Part shown: positions 45,701 to 56,500 of the stretch, piece after piece
Layout: each line of letters opens with the position of its first letter
Numbering within the stretch: position 1 is the first letter of the stretch
Origin: Molossus alvarezi
Taxonomy: Eukaryota > Chordata > Mammalia > Chiroptera > Molossidae
Reading direction: 5' to 3'
Assembly (NCBI GenBank): GCA_037176705.1
Contig: CM073907.1
Span: 9,889,001-9,953,000 of the forward strand
DNA length: 64,000 nt
The notes under the pieces: generated by a model
The model's database searches: none
Seen by the model: only the letters and a program-made list of their open reading frames with translations
Told to the model about the DNA's origin: nothing
Program-made: the position numbers and the translations under genes

Positions 45701-46139
45701 AGCCCATAAGCAGGACATTGGGAGGATGAACTTAACTTGAAACCATTTCTACAGTCACAGAATCTTGCTCAATGGAAACCAACATGAAAATGCCCACACT
45801 ACCTTATTTACAAGGTACTTTGTTCACCAGAGCTATTAAAAGGCCCGCTCCATGGCAAGCTGTGTCTAATTGTAGGTGGTGTGCTGGAGACCGCTGACTG
45901 TAACCCTGCCAGACCAAAGAGGCAAGCACTGTACTCTGGAGACCTTCACCCAACAGCATCATTAAAAGAATCCAGAAGGGTTAATAGATGGGTGATAACT
46001 CATTAAAACCAACTCTGAATGCTTTACTCTGACCACAGACTCATCAGATGGACCATCGTGGGGAGCTGCTGAGAGAAGTTTGCAATGCATCCCTTCAGGC
46101 TGCGTTGCTAGGTTTGTGAAAAGTAGGCACTTTGAATAG
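45701..46139. other. Unassigned sequence
   Basis: No recognised repeat or gene. Confidence 0.4.
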
Positions 46140-46325
46140 CAGTTAATAGCAATAATAGCTAATGTTGGTAGAGGCCCCTCCTCATACGCCAGACACTGTT
46201 CTGGGTGCTTAGTTCATAGCATAGCCAATCTTTATAGAAAACCCCCAAGGGGTCAGCTTTACCACCTCCATTTATGGCTGTGGAAGTTGGTCACAGGTAA
46301 CTAGCGATTAAAGACTGCCTTTTCT
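46140..46325 (-). mobile_element. MIR SINE
   Basis: Blocks AGCAATAATAGCTAATGTTG, CGCCAGACACTGTTCTGGGT and ACCTCCATTTATGGCTGTGG appear in the reversed MIR order. Long for such an old copy. Confidence 0.75.
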
Positions 46326-47016
46326 CCTTACACAGTGACAATTGACAGAATGTCCAAATTGCTCTCATGACACTTCTCATGAGAAAATACTATTGGCTGG
46401 GAGGCCTATCCATCACATTCCCTGGAATCGAACGTATTAGGCAGGGCGGGATATCTCTTCAACTCATGACCTGTTTGGCGATGTACGGATTCCCTGCCCT
46501 TTCTGTAAGTTTATGATGAGATCTATTCATTAGATTGAAGTAGGAATTGGAAGAGTCAACACACCTACAGCAAATGGGACCATTCCTGGATCTTCATAAG
46601 CCTTTAGATTTTAGTTATCGTCCTGAGGCATTTGGGACACGTGGCAATTTGTGGACCAGCACTCATTTCTTTGTTTCCCTATTATTCACTGAGAATCTCT
46701 CCAGGTCTGTCTGGTTTTCAAGGACCCATGGTCTACTGTTGCATTTCAAGGTCTGCGCTCACGATCCTGGTGATTTTAAACAAAATTTTTAAGTCTGATA
46801 ATGTAATCTTTTAGCAAACTAAAAAACATCTAGAATTCATTGGAATATCCTATATTTTTTAAGCTATGGATTTTACTTTCTCCCTTAATCCTCATCTTTG
46901 GAGGTGTGTTGGCTTTATTCTAAGGTGGTTGGGCTATTCTGGTAGAGATAATGCTTCAGGGAACAAATAATATTCCCATTAGCCTCTCTCACCTTGACAA
47001 ATGCTAGTTTCTAGTG
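46326..47016. other. Unassigned unique sequence
   Basis: No mobile element or gene was recognised. Overlapping frames near 46547-46814 lack any known domain. Confidence 0.4.
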
Positions 47017-47032
47017 CATGGTCCCAGGTTTT

Positions 47033-47243
47033 TTTTTAGTTGATGTTTTCTTTATTGATGTTAGAGAGAGAAAGGGAGAGACAGCTAGAAACATTGATGA
47101 GAGAGAACATCAATTGGCAGCCTCCTGCATGCTCCCCACTGGGGATCAGGCCCACAACCTGGGCATGTGCCCTGACCGGGAATCAAACTGGCGACCTCTT
47201 GGTGCAGGGTCGACGCTCAACCACTGAGCCACACCGGCCCGGC
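47033..47243 (-). mobile_element. VES SINE
   Basis: Minus-strand copy with TTTATTGATGTTAGAGAGAG, GAACATCAATTGGCAGCCTC and CCCCACTGGGGATCAGGCCC; head CACTGAGCCACACCGGCC. Duplication CATGGTCC at about 47017-47024 and CATGGTCC at 47244-47251, extending imperfectly. Confidence 0.92.
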
Positions 47244-47251
47244 CATGGTCC

Positions 47252-47954
47252 TAGTTTTGACAGACAGTTGTCTATGGACAAATTAACCTTTTCTCTCAAC
47301 ATTGCATCTGGGTATAATATCTTTGAAGACACATGACACTTCTACTGGGTATCTCTATTTTAATTAAAAGTTGACGCAGTAAGTGCCAACGATGTACATA
47401 CGGTTGAGTGAGAGGACCTCCGTCCTCCAGGGCTGGGGGAGATGACAGCTGGCCTGGTCTCCCTGCTGTCCCTTTACTCAGAAACGCCTTGTCAAGTAGC
47501 TCAGGGTGTCACTTCCCCAAACAGCCATAATGAAGTGAATGGGAGTGACATGTCTTTCTCAAAACAGATGATGCTCTAAATCAATGCGGCAATAGGTAGC
47601 TTCATTCTAGGTGTGTGAGAAACGGGGAGTTGGGGCCTGGTGAGCAAGACCTGGGCAACGGGGACCGTGCTCCCCGGACATACATCCCCACCCGTGACAT
47701 GCGCAGCCCGAGACCAGGTTCTCAGCCCTTCACAAAAAGACAAAGGAGCAGGAAAGCATGGCAGGCAGTGCATGGCCAGGAGAGGAGAGGCTGGGATGGG
47801 GGTGTCACCGTGAGATCGTGAGGGGAGAGAAGCATCCAGACGGGACTCTGAGCCCAAGAGGTGAGGCCAGGGCTGCAGTTTGGTAGCAGATAAACCAGGC
47901 AGGGGAGGTGACTTGGACGTCAGGGTGACAGGTTACCCTGAGAAAAGGAACCTG
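47252..47954. other. Unassigned unique sequence
   Basis: GC-moderate sequence with no mobile element or coding signal recognised. Frames on both strands at 47576-47857 are unassigned. Confidence 0.4.
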
Positions 47955-48115
47955 AAATATCCTGAGCATCTCCCAGGTGCTTGGTGAGCGCTCTGAGCTG
48001 ACATGAACCAGGGCACTTGGTGTTCTCCGATTCCTGCACTGCCCAAGTGTGAGATACTCACTTTGAGACCCAGAGAGGCACAGTCACAGTTGCTATTGGC
48101 CACTGTGTCCAACTC
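47955..48115 (-). mobile_element. Probable MIR fragment
   Basis: CCTGAGCATCTCCCAGGTGC, CACTGCCCAAGTGTGAGATA and a GACCCAGAGAGGCACAGTCA-like block fit reversed MIR. Match is moderate. Confidence 0.5.
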
Positions 48116-49344
48116 CAGAGCAGTGCACCCCCACACAAGACCCATGGAGTGGAGGTGGGGGTGCAGGTAGCAGAGGACCATGTCACAAGTGAAATATAAT
48201 TAAATCGCTTTCAAGATCCTGTCCACAAGACCAGGACGAAAACTAACCATTCATTCATTTTCTCTCGTCTAAATGGGTTCATTTCAGAAGGGCCAATGTA
48301 ACCCGCAGAAGGCTCGATGGAGTGGCTCATTCATAAATGAGTCCCCAATACAACTCGGGCTCCATGTGCTGCAAGTGTCCACAGGGACCGATGAAGGTCA
48401 GGGCATGACGTAGTCAGACGGGACTGGGTTTGTTTTCAGGTCACGTGCTTCTCTGTGTCACTGTGTTATTTTTAGGCTGGGTTTCTGAGTCACACCAGGT
48501 CAACAGAGTCAGGTCTTGCTTTCCCTCTGGGCTTTCATTTAAATATCAAGGCGAAAGGCAGAGGTTTGCAGAGACCAGGGGGGTCACTGGACAGATCTCT
48601 GTCTGCTGAGACTGGCCTTTGTTTCTCTGTACTGCACTGGATTTCACTGGCCAGATTTGGGGTGCCTGCCTCCCACGCATGCCTGTTGGAGGACTGAACA
48701 CAGTGCCTGCAAACCGTCCTGTAGTCACGGGATAAGGGGAGGGGATGGAGGACAGGTTTTATTTCATTTTTCTCAGCTATTTCTTTGCGGTGTTGAACAA
48801 GGAATTCCCAGTGATGACCAGGACTTGTAGAAAACACTGTCGACTCATTCAACAGCAGACTACTAATTAGTTCATTTACTTGGATGCTAAACTCGTCCAA
48901 GAAGAGGATCAAAGCCTCATTAGAGAAATCTCAAAGGATATTAAGCCCCAATCCTTAAAAGTTACAGTTTTTTTAAAACCACAAATCCACATACACGCAC
49001 ACATACACACAGTGACAGCGAGAACCTCCATGAATAGTACACCCAAGTATTTGGTGACAGTTGTTAATTAGAAAGGACTTCATTCACGCCGTTGTCTGTC
49101 ATGTTAGAAAAGAAGACAAAGCTAACATGAAATGTGTCCACACTGAACCAAATCATGATTCATTTTCCTTCAACTTAAACTTCTTTGAAAGATATGGTTG
49201 AAATTAGAGGTTATCCCTAACACCCCCAAAAGATTTTAGTATGCTTTTCTTTCATTATTATTCTGGGGTGTTTTTTTTTGCATTTGATGGGATTTTTATG
49301 GATCCTCAACCTTGTTCAGGCTGATGCTTCTGTTCTGGGAAACA
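48116..49344. other. Unassigned unique sequence, 1.2 kb
   Basis: No firm repeat. The frame of 125 codons on the minus strand (48535-48912) has no recognised domain or splice support. Confidence 0.4.
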
Positions 49345-49545
49345 AATTCTTTCATTTATTTGTAATCCCCAATGTTTCCCAAGGACAGTTATATTCCAGG
49401 CATTATACCAGGCACTTTGGGGGCTACCCAGACTCAGACATAAATCCTACCCCAGAGGCAGCTGTATGTTCATTCATTCAACAAATGGTTAATGATTGTT
49501 CGCAAACGCAAATATCAATAAGGGATGGTCCCTTCTAGAAAGGGA
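49345..49545 (-). mobile_element. Probable L2 fragment
   Basis: CATTATACCAGGCACTTTGG and GTTCATTCATTCAACAAATG are typical of reversed L2 ends. The order seems repeated or rearranged here. Confidence 0.5.
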
Positions 49546-49554
49546 GACAGGAAT

Positions 49555-50005
49555 AGAACTAAAATATATATAAAATTCTATTATATATTATATTAAATTC
49601 TATTCTATGATATATATTATATATAACATAATGTGTATATATAATATATAGACAGAAAGAAGAAGAAAAAGAAGATGGGGGAGGGGAGGAGAAAAAGTGG
49701 GTTTGGTTAAAGTGAGATTAAAGAAATAAGAGAATTTTATAAAATCACTATTTATATAGTTATTGGTATATTGATATATGGTGCTAAGTGCAAGCAAATA
49801 TATATTATATTATTACATATTATCCTATTACAATTATATTTTAATTAACATTCAGCTATATATTATTATATTCTATTATATATTGTATCTCTTCTATCAT
49901 TTTATTATATATTGCTCCATTATACTCTATTATATACTACCTATATGCTACCATCCTATTATGTATTATTTTGTCATAATTCTATTCTATTTAATTACAT
50001 ATATG
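49555..50005. repeat. AT-rich island
   Basis: Runs of ATATA/TATTA words at 49560-49655 and 49785-50005 with very low GC. A GA-rich tract and the left arm of an inverted repeat lie between them. Tyr/Ile-rich frames here (for example 49778-50197) are composition artefacts. Confidence 0.88.
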
Positions 50006-50423
50006 TTTGCAGAAGCGCATGATGAGGAAGGAGAGAGACGACCTGGAGAAACAGAAGTCTCCGTGGATGGGACGGCTCCTGAGCATGGTCACGGTGGACA
50101 CGCGAGAAAACAGAAGCAAAGAGAAGTCACCCATTGGATGAAGAGGGGGACAGGGGGACAAAGGGTACATTTAGTGGGAATTAGGGAATTTTGCTAGGGC
50201 TACCTGAGGCAGGGAGTGGAGAACGGACGGGACCAGGGACGCACACGGGAGCCTCGAATACTGTGTTTCATGGATTACAGGAGGGCAGAGCAATCACACC
50301 GACAACAAAAACAGGAACAGTGACGGTTCATGCTTACTGAGCCAAACAGCATAACGGGATTCTATTAAAAGATGCTACCTGAAGAGAAATCCCTTTCACC
50401 AGTCTTCCGCAGAGTAAACATTT
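50006..50423. other. Unassigned sequence in the inverted-repeat spacer
   Basis: No recognised mobile element or gene. It is more GC-balanced than the surrounding AT-rich DNA. Confidence 0.4.
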
Positions 50424-50545
50424 TTAATTTTGATGACGTTTCATTGATCAGTTTCCCTGTGATGAGGCACGCTTTGGGTAGCAAATCTAAGAACTGTTCC
50501 TGAAGATGTTCTCCTAAAGACGTTACTGTTTTACATTTGACTATA
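50424..50545 (-). mobile_element. L1 ORF2 fragment
   Basis: TTTTGATGACGTTTCATTGA, GGGTAGCAAATCTAAGAACT and GTTTTACATTTGACTATAGT appear in reversed L1 order. It lies inside the spacer of the inverted repeat. Confidence 0.65.
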
Positions 50546-50730
50546 GTCTCTTTTAACCCAGGGTAGTGGGCTGTGAGTGTGGTTTTCAGTAGAGCTTACC
50601 TAAAACTTGAGGTTTTTAAAATCTATTTGATGGCATTTAGCACCATGTATCAATATACCAATAATTATATAAATAGTGATTTTAGAAAATCCCCTTATTT
50701 CTGCATTTCTTTAATCTCACTTTAACCAGC

Positions 50731-50965
50731 CTCCTCCTCCTCCCCTCCTCCTCCCTCCTCCCCCACCCCTTCCTCTTCCCCCCTCCTCTTTCCTCCCCCT
50801 CTCCTCCCTTCCTCCCCTCCCCCTTCCTCCCCCACCCCTCCCTCCATCCTCCTCCTCCTTCTTTTCTCCTTCTTCTTCTTCTTCTTCTTCTTCTTCTTCT
50901 TCTTCTTCTTCTTCTTCTTCTTCTTCTTCCTCTCTCTCTCTCTCTCTCTCTCTCCACCCCCCCCA
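50731..50965. repeat. Polypyrimidine tract with (TTC)n and (CT)n
   Basis: CT-rich text from 50731, then about 18 pure TTC units (50875-50928) and a CT run up to about 50954, then a C run. Arg/Glu/Lys-rich frames on the minus strand are artefacts. Confidence 0.93.
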
Positions 50966-50967
50966 AC

Positions 50968-51160
50968 ACTTATTGAATGAAAACTCCCTGCTGGTCACTG
51001 TCTTGAATATACTCCATGATGCTGCATCCTTCTCATTTAAAATTCAAAAATGTCCTATAGAGGAGCTATTAAAAGAACTTGCTTTGGACATAAAGCTAGC
51101 AAGTGGTGAAGGCAGGCTCTAATTTCATCCGGTCTGACCTCAGAGCCCCCCTAAACTGGA
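50968..51160 (-). mobile_element. MIR SINE
   Basis: CTTATTGAATGAAAACTCCC, TTAAAATTCAAAAATGTCCT, CTAGCAAGTGGTGAAGGCAG and TGACCTCAGAGCCCC follow the reversed MIR. It immediately follows the pyrimidine tract. Confidence 0.65.
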
Positions 51161-51261
51161 CTGACTAGGGATGCATAAGTATCTATAACAAGATAAATTA
51201 CACGCATCGGTGATATTTGCATAGAGAGATTACTACAGCAATGTGGATAGAAAGGCTGATT

Positions 51262-51600
51262 ATAACAGATTATCACCCTGGTGGTTTCCCGGATCACCTT
51301 TTCTTCCTGTTTACTAAGGTTAATTACAGCCACGTGAAGATAGACACAGAGTGAGAACATGAGGAAGTGGAGACGGCAGTTGGGTTGAGGCATCTACAAA
51401 CCAAAGAATGTCAACAATTCCTGGCTGTCACCAGTAGCCAGGAGAAAGGGATGGAACACATCAGAGCTCCCAGCAAGGACCAACCTGACCCACATCTTGA
51501 TTTTAGACTCCCAGCCTCTGAAACTGTGAGACAATACATTTCTGTTGTTTTACACCCCCCAGTTTGGTTCAATGTGTTATGGAACCAAGCTCAAATAGGC
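51262..51600 (+). mobile_element. MLT1-type LTR (MaLR), 3' part
   Basis: Forward MLT1 blocks in order: a GATAGACACAGAGTGAGAAC block, GCATCTACAAACCAAAGAAT, CACCTTGATTTTAGACTCCC-like text, CAGCCTCTGAAACTGTGAGA, CAATACATTTCTGTTGTTTT and ACACCCCCCAGTTTGGTTCA. This is a solitary, degraded LTR of an old endogenous retrovirus-like family. No viral gene is present. Confidence 0.8.
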
Positions 51601-52034
51601 ATGGTTTTGATTTTTATCATTTATTATGCATTACATTATATACAATTTAACTGACTGACTTTATGAGTTTTAAAATATGAATTTCTTTAGTCAGTGTGAG
51701 CTCTAAGGACCGAGTCATTAAAAGGCACATTTTGGAGATTCAATATTCTTTTGGTGATGCTGACTACCTTTGAGAATTAGTTAGGAGGCTGCTGTAACCA
51801 TTAGTATGAAAGGGAACATGCTAACGTAGTCAGCTGGTTGATTTCATATAAAAATCAAATTTCTGATTTATCTTGAAAAGTGGAAGACCCAGCGATATCG
51901 ACTATATATTCCCATTTGTTTTGGCACGATAAATAGTACGCCTGAGTCACTGGGCTGATTTAGTTCATTTACCTGGCCCCTAATACGTGCATTTGAGTGT
52001 CACATTCTTCTTTAACCAGGTGGACTTGTCTCGC
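51601..52034. other. Unassigned AT-rich unique block
   Basis: No repeat recognised. It has conserved-looking composition with several AT-rich words (for example TTTAGTCAGTGTGAGCTC) but this is not evidence of function. Confidence 0.4.
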
Positions 52035-52190
52035 AAGAGGCTTGAGTGCATTCATTCATTCATTATCAGTCATTCTCCATTGAGTATGGTGATTTCATGC
52101 CGAACACTACCGTAGTTGCTTTCCACAAACAGAAAAGTTGACACGCACTCCCTGTGTCCAGAGAATTCACAGTTTAGGGGGGAAACGATG
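52035..52190 (-). mobile_element. Probable L2 fragment
   Basis: CATTCATTCATTCATTATCA followed by CATTGAGTATGGTGATTTCA, CCGAACACTACCGTAGTTGC and CAGAGAATTCACAGTTTAGG is in the order of reversed L2. Confidence 0.55.
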
Positions 52191-52539
52191 ATGGTGGTCT
52201 GCTGTTACATTTCAGCACATGTCCCTACATGAAGGCAGATTGGCGGGTGTTGTTCATAAAGTACCTTCCAGGGGAAGTCACACTTGGTCAGAGTTCCCAA
52301 AGTACAAAGAACTGCCAGGTAGAGAGGGCGTAGGGAATGGTGTGCTGGGTGGAGGGAGCAGCATGCCCGGCGGCACTGAGGCATGAACTGAAAATACAAA
52401 TTCTGGGGTCTTGAAGTTCATTATGGCTGGGACTCAACAACGGAGACCAACTGGAGTGAGTGATAACAGGTGTAGTTCCATTTGAGGTGTACTTCCCCAA
52501 GCAGAAGGGCCTATTAGAAGAGAGCATCACTTACTGTTG
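52191..52539. other. Unassigned sequence
   Basis: No recognised mobile element or gene. Confidence 0.4.
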
Positions 52540-52553
52540 AATATATGGCCCCC

Positions 52554-52761
52554 GCCCGGCCAGTGTGGCTCAGTGGTTGAGCGTCGACCCACGCACCAAG
52601 AGGTCGCCGGTTCGATTCCCGGTCAGGGCACATGCCCAGGTTGTGGGCTCGATTCCCGGGGAGGGGGGGGCATGCAGGAGGCAGCCAATCGCTGTTCTCT
52701 CCCATCGATGTTTCTCTCTCTCTCTCCCTTCCTCTCTCTCTCTAATCGATAAAGAAAAATA
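52554..52761 (+). mobile_element. VES SINE with intact B box
   Basis: GCCCGGCCAGTGTGGCTCAG (A box), GGTTCGATTCC (exact B box), GGGCACATGCCCAGGTTGTG and a CT-rich 3' end, then GATAAAGAAAAATA. Imperfect duplication: AATATATGGCCCC at about 52540 and AATATATTGTCCT at 52762. A G run lies at 52664-52670. Confidence 0.93.
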
Positions 52762-52774
52762 AATATATTGTCCT

Positions 52775-54175
52775 CCACAAGCACAAATCACAACTCCAGT
52801 GGGTAACCACTCTCCCACCAGAAAGGAGGTCACCGGCGGCTATATACAGTCCACAAAATCCATCTCACCACCCCTCCCTCTTCTGAACATTTCTGCTATC
52901 ACGTGGGGCGTGTGGGAGGGGTCGGTCACCCATCTCCACCCACTTTCTCCCCCCCCCCCTTTTCCCTTTTGGAACAGCCACATTCTTGCAACCTCTCGAC
53001 ACAAGGCCAAGGTGCAGAGCTCTTTGGAAAGAATGAAAACGACATGTCAGAAGGAGCCATCCCCGTCCCATCTCTGGAGTGCTGCCATGCGTATTTCAGA
53101 CCTGGCATCCTAACAGTGGGATTTCTCCCGCGTTTCATCGATGCCAGTTTCATCCTGCGTGAAGCGGTCGCCCACCCGCGTCCCCATTGAGTTCCGGATT
53201 TGGCAATATGCAGGCGAAATACAATCCCCATTAACCCTCATTAACCCGGTAGCATCGTCTGCTAAGGGGAGGTGTTTCCCAGCGTAATGGGAAGAATTTC
53301 AGTTGCCAGGAGAACACAGTCTTTGTTGGAAAGTCTCGAACAGCAAATCTGGGTGGGGGAGGGGCCGACAAAGGGGGAGAAAGAAGGAGAAAGGTAGAGG
53401 GACCATAATGTTACAACCAAGGCGAATTTATTATTGTTTATCTTCAGGAAAACAGAAAAAAAAATCCCTGTCTCTATCTTTCTTCCTTAATTGCTTGGTT
53501 GACCTCAAGGGGTGGGGGTGGTGGGGAGAAGTCTAAGTTAAATGCACAACATTTCTTCTGACAAGGCTCATTCCTGCCTCTTGCTTCCTCTCGGCTGAGT
53601 ACCCATGTGGTTTTCTGCGTTTCTGAGCAGAGCCGGGCAGAGCGGTCTTAATAGCCCTTGAAAAAGTGCTTCAGGAGGTAGAGAGAGCAGGGTGCTGGGC
53701 CACAGCCTGTCTCCTCACCATGCCCCATATATTGAACCTTCCAGTAACTACAATTACAACCCCAACCACAAAATGCAGATTTACAGATGGTTTTCAGCAA
53801 CACCCATTCAAATTTACTTATATTTACACTAGAAAAATTAGGGTAAGTGCTACTGTGACCAGAGACACAGACCAGGATCAATAACCAACCAATTCTTGGC
53901 TAATAAAACACTTCTCTAAGGTCTACGGTTGCTCTGTTCTGACTTTGAGGTTGGTCTCTAATGTCTTATTCATTGACTTTTCCCGTAAATATGTCTAATC
54001 GAGGCCATGTAGGGTTCTAAAGAGAAATGATACACTCGGTTTGGTAAGAATTGCTAATTAACCAAGTATGTAAAACCTGTAGCTGCTATGGCTCAGAGTA
54101 TTTCTGCCGTGGTGAAATTTATCTGTGACAAAGAACTAAAAGTAAAATATTAACTTCCATTTTAGGTGTAGTTCC
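52775..54175. other. Unassigned unique sequence, 1.4 kb
   Basis: Moderate GC with CpG-containing spots. A short C run lies at 52950-52958. Overlapping frames at 52799-53231 on both strands have no known domain. No repeat recognised. Confidence 0.4.
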
Positions 54176-54330
54176 GGTGCGTGTGCATGTGTGTATGTGT
54201 GTGTGTGCATGTGTGCATGTGTGCATTTTAACTCTCCCTGTTTCAAACCCTAATGGTTCCAAAATTATCTTTAAGGAAAGGACATTAACTACACACACAC
54301 ACACACACACGCACGCACGCACGCACGCAC
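54176..54330. repeat. (GT)n and (CA)n microsatellites facing each other
   Basis: GT-rich run at 54176-54226, then unique DNA of about 64 bp, then CA/GCAC run at 54291-54330. They are reverse complements, so a strand could fold into a stem. Alternating purine-pyrimidine runs like these can adopt Z-DNA. Confidence 0.9.
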
Positions 54331-55317
54331 ATATATTATCTGTGACAGTATTTCCTGAAGTTATAAAACCTTTAACCAGGAAAACACTGAGCAGGGCATT
54401 TTCACGGTGTACAGGAATTCTTCAATCATGCTTAACCTCGGTTTGTACCAAGTTCCCTGCGTCACAGGCACACTTCATATTAGAAAGGTCAAGAGAGATT
54501 AATTTGGTTCCGTGTACACTTGAATCATTAATTTTGTTCTGGTAACGGAGCAGGGGATTTAGTCAAACCTCAAGGAAATAGAACAATGAATGACGAGGGG
54601 GGAAAGAGAGGGCGAGATCTCGGAGGGGTTTTGGAATGCACGCTCAGGTCGGGAACGCCACGGCATGATGTCTCGTCTTGCACAGGCTTTCTGAATAAGC
54701 CAAGGCCACCTGGAGACCTCACTTAATGCCTCCAGACCACCGCCTCCTTGTTAGCTCTGTTCTCTGTGCCACAGACAAAAATCCCCCCCACTCAGTTGAT
54801 TAGAGTCTGGCACAGGGTGTGATTTCTATTATCACAGTAGCCCTGGCCCAAGGTCACAGACCTGCCTTGTTCCCAACAACGGGGTCCAGATTGCAAGGAG
54901 ACTAACGTGCCAGCTAGTGTGACTGTCCTGGCAAGACTGTCCCAGGTACTGGGGGAGAACACATGAGCAAATGCCTTGCAGACAAACACCCCAGCTTGAC
55001 TGGCATCCCAGAACTCTCTTTTTCTCTCGAGTTTATTGCTTTCCTCCAATTTGTATGGAAAGAGCACAGAATAGCATAGCAGTGTTGCATGAGCTAAAAA
55101 AGACCTGGTTTATTTAGGCAGAAACTTCACATGGGTAATGCCTAAGGTGGTGCAATGAACATATTCTTAGGTGGTTTGAACTATGGCCAAAACATCGATT
55201 CTGCAGGGGTGTGTACCTGTGCCCTGGTGGTACCCATCTGGATTGGTTGAAACATTATATTCTAAATGTGAGGTAACAGTTTAATACGAGTTCATAAAAC
55301 AACTCATACAATATGTT
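54331..55317. other. Unassigned unique sequence, 1 kb
   Basis: No recognised mobile element or exon. Confidence 0.4.
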
Positions 55318-55500
55318 CACAGCCAATTACTCATTTGATCCTCAGGGCACACTTGCCAGAGATGAATTATTTTTCTTCCCGTATTACAGATGAGACCATT
55401 ACAAACTCCCATTCTCAAGGAGCTTGCAGTCAGATTGAGGAAACCCCGAGGTACACAAGGGCCATCATGTAGGTGCTTGAACAGGTGCTAAGGGAGGGCT
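55318..55500 (-). mobile_element. MIR and L2 relics
   Basis: TTACTCATTTGATCCTCAGG with CCGTATTACAGATGAGACCA is reversed MIR (55318-55402). The following TTCTCAAGGAGCTTGCAGTC block is L2-like (55405-55500). Whether these are one element or two is unclear. Confidence 0.5.
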
Positions 55501-55629
55501 GCTGACGCCACATTCAAGTTTAAGGTGCACATTGATGGAATAGAAACCGCTTCGAGAAATGGGGAACCCTCTGTTATGAGGTCTCATTGACAAGTCCCCA
55601 GACACTTTATCTTAAACATGAAGAACTCT

Positions 55630-56500
55630 CTCCATTAAAACACCACTATAAAAAATTAAAGCAATAAGCCAGAAACTAGAAGAAGATATCTGCCATCCAT
55701 GTAACAAGCAGATTAAAATTTAGAGCACATAAAGAATTCCTACAAATAAAAATAAAAGACATGAACAGGAATTTCAGAGCAGAGGATGGGCACTATTGCT
55801 AATTACTGGAACTGTTTACCTTAGCTTTATAGTCATGTAAATGTTAATCAAGACCATCAAGTGATATCGTTTTATACCACTACACTGGCAAACAATCAAA
55901 GGAGTCTAGATAACACTTGTATAGGGCTGGTGGGAGCAGTGATTAATATAACTACTTTGAAAACAATGTAGAGCCCTGGCCGGTTTGGCTCAGCGATTAG
56001 AGCATCGGCCTGCGGTCCAGAGAGACCCGGGTTTGGTTCCCGCTAAGGGCACGTACCTCGGTTGCAGTTTGTCCCCGGCCCTGGTTGGTCGTGCGGGTGG
56101 CAGCCACTCGATGTGTCCCTTTCATGTTGATGTTTCTCTCTCTCTCTTCCTCTCTCTCCCTCCCACTCTATCTGAACAAAAAATAGAAAACATGTCCTCA
56201 AGTGAGGATAAAAAAAAGAAAACAAGGTAGAATTATCTTGCGAAGTGAAACATTCCATATCCTATGACCCAGCACGTGGGCCCTGGGAGTTGTGTGTCTG
56301 AATCTTCATAGTAGCACTGCTCAAAAAACTGGAAACAACCCAAATATTCATCAACAGGAGAGCGAATAAATAAATTGCGCTATAGTAAACACGACAGAAT
56401 ACATTCAGTAATAACGAATAAACTGTAGCTACAAGCCACACTATACGTGAGATCTAGAAATGTAATTCTGGAAATAGGAAGTCAGGTGACTTCCTACAGT
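55630..56500 (+). mobile_element. L1 LINE 3' part, split by a VES
   Basis: The first part contains AGCACATAAAGAATTCCTAC, CAATAAGCCAGAAACTAGAA and TTTTATACCACTACACTGGC. The second part after 56217 contains CATATCCTATGACCCAGCAC, GAAACAACCCAAATATTCAT and ACAGGAGAGCGAATAAATAA. Both are in L1 order, so the VES at 55973 inserted into an existing L1. The frame is broken. Confidence 0.75.
55973..56217 (+). mobile_element. VES SINE inside L1
   Basis: Forward copy, nearly complete: GCCCTGGCCGGTTTGGCTCA, GGTTTGGTTCC in place of the B box, GCACGTACCTCGGTTGCAGT, CATGTCCTCAAGTGAGGATA. Duplication GAAAACAATGTAGA at 55959-55972 and GAAAACAAGGTAGA at 56218-56231 (one mismatch). Confidence 0.95.

Larger units (their letters stand above)
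49652..50965. repeat. Inverted repeat with purine/pyrimidine arms
   Basis: Left arm about 49703-49797 and right arm about 50624-50730 are reverse complements over about 95-105 bp, near 85-90% identical by eye, with an 8-bp gap. The left arm carries GGTTAAAGTGAGATTAAAGA and TTGATATATGGTGCTAA. The right arm's complement carries GGTTAAAGTGAGATTAAAGA and TTGATACATGGTGCTAA. Outside the left arm lies a GA-rich tract (49652-49695); outside the right arm lies a complementary CT-rich tract (50731-50965). The spacer is about 830 bp. Confidence 0.88.

Noticed and set aside
50682..50998. Minus-strand frames of 93-95 codons rich in Arg, Glu and Gly
   Set aside because: They are translations of the TTC/CT polypyrimidine tract.
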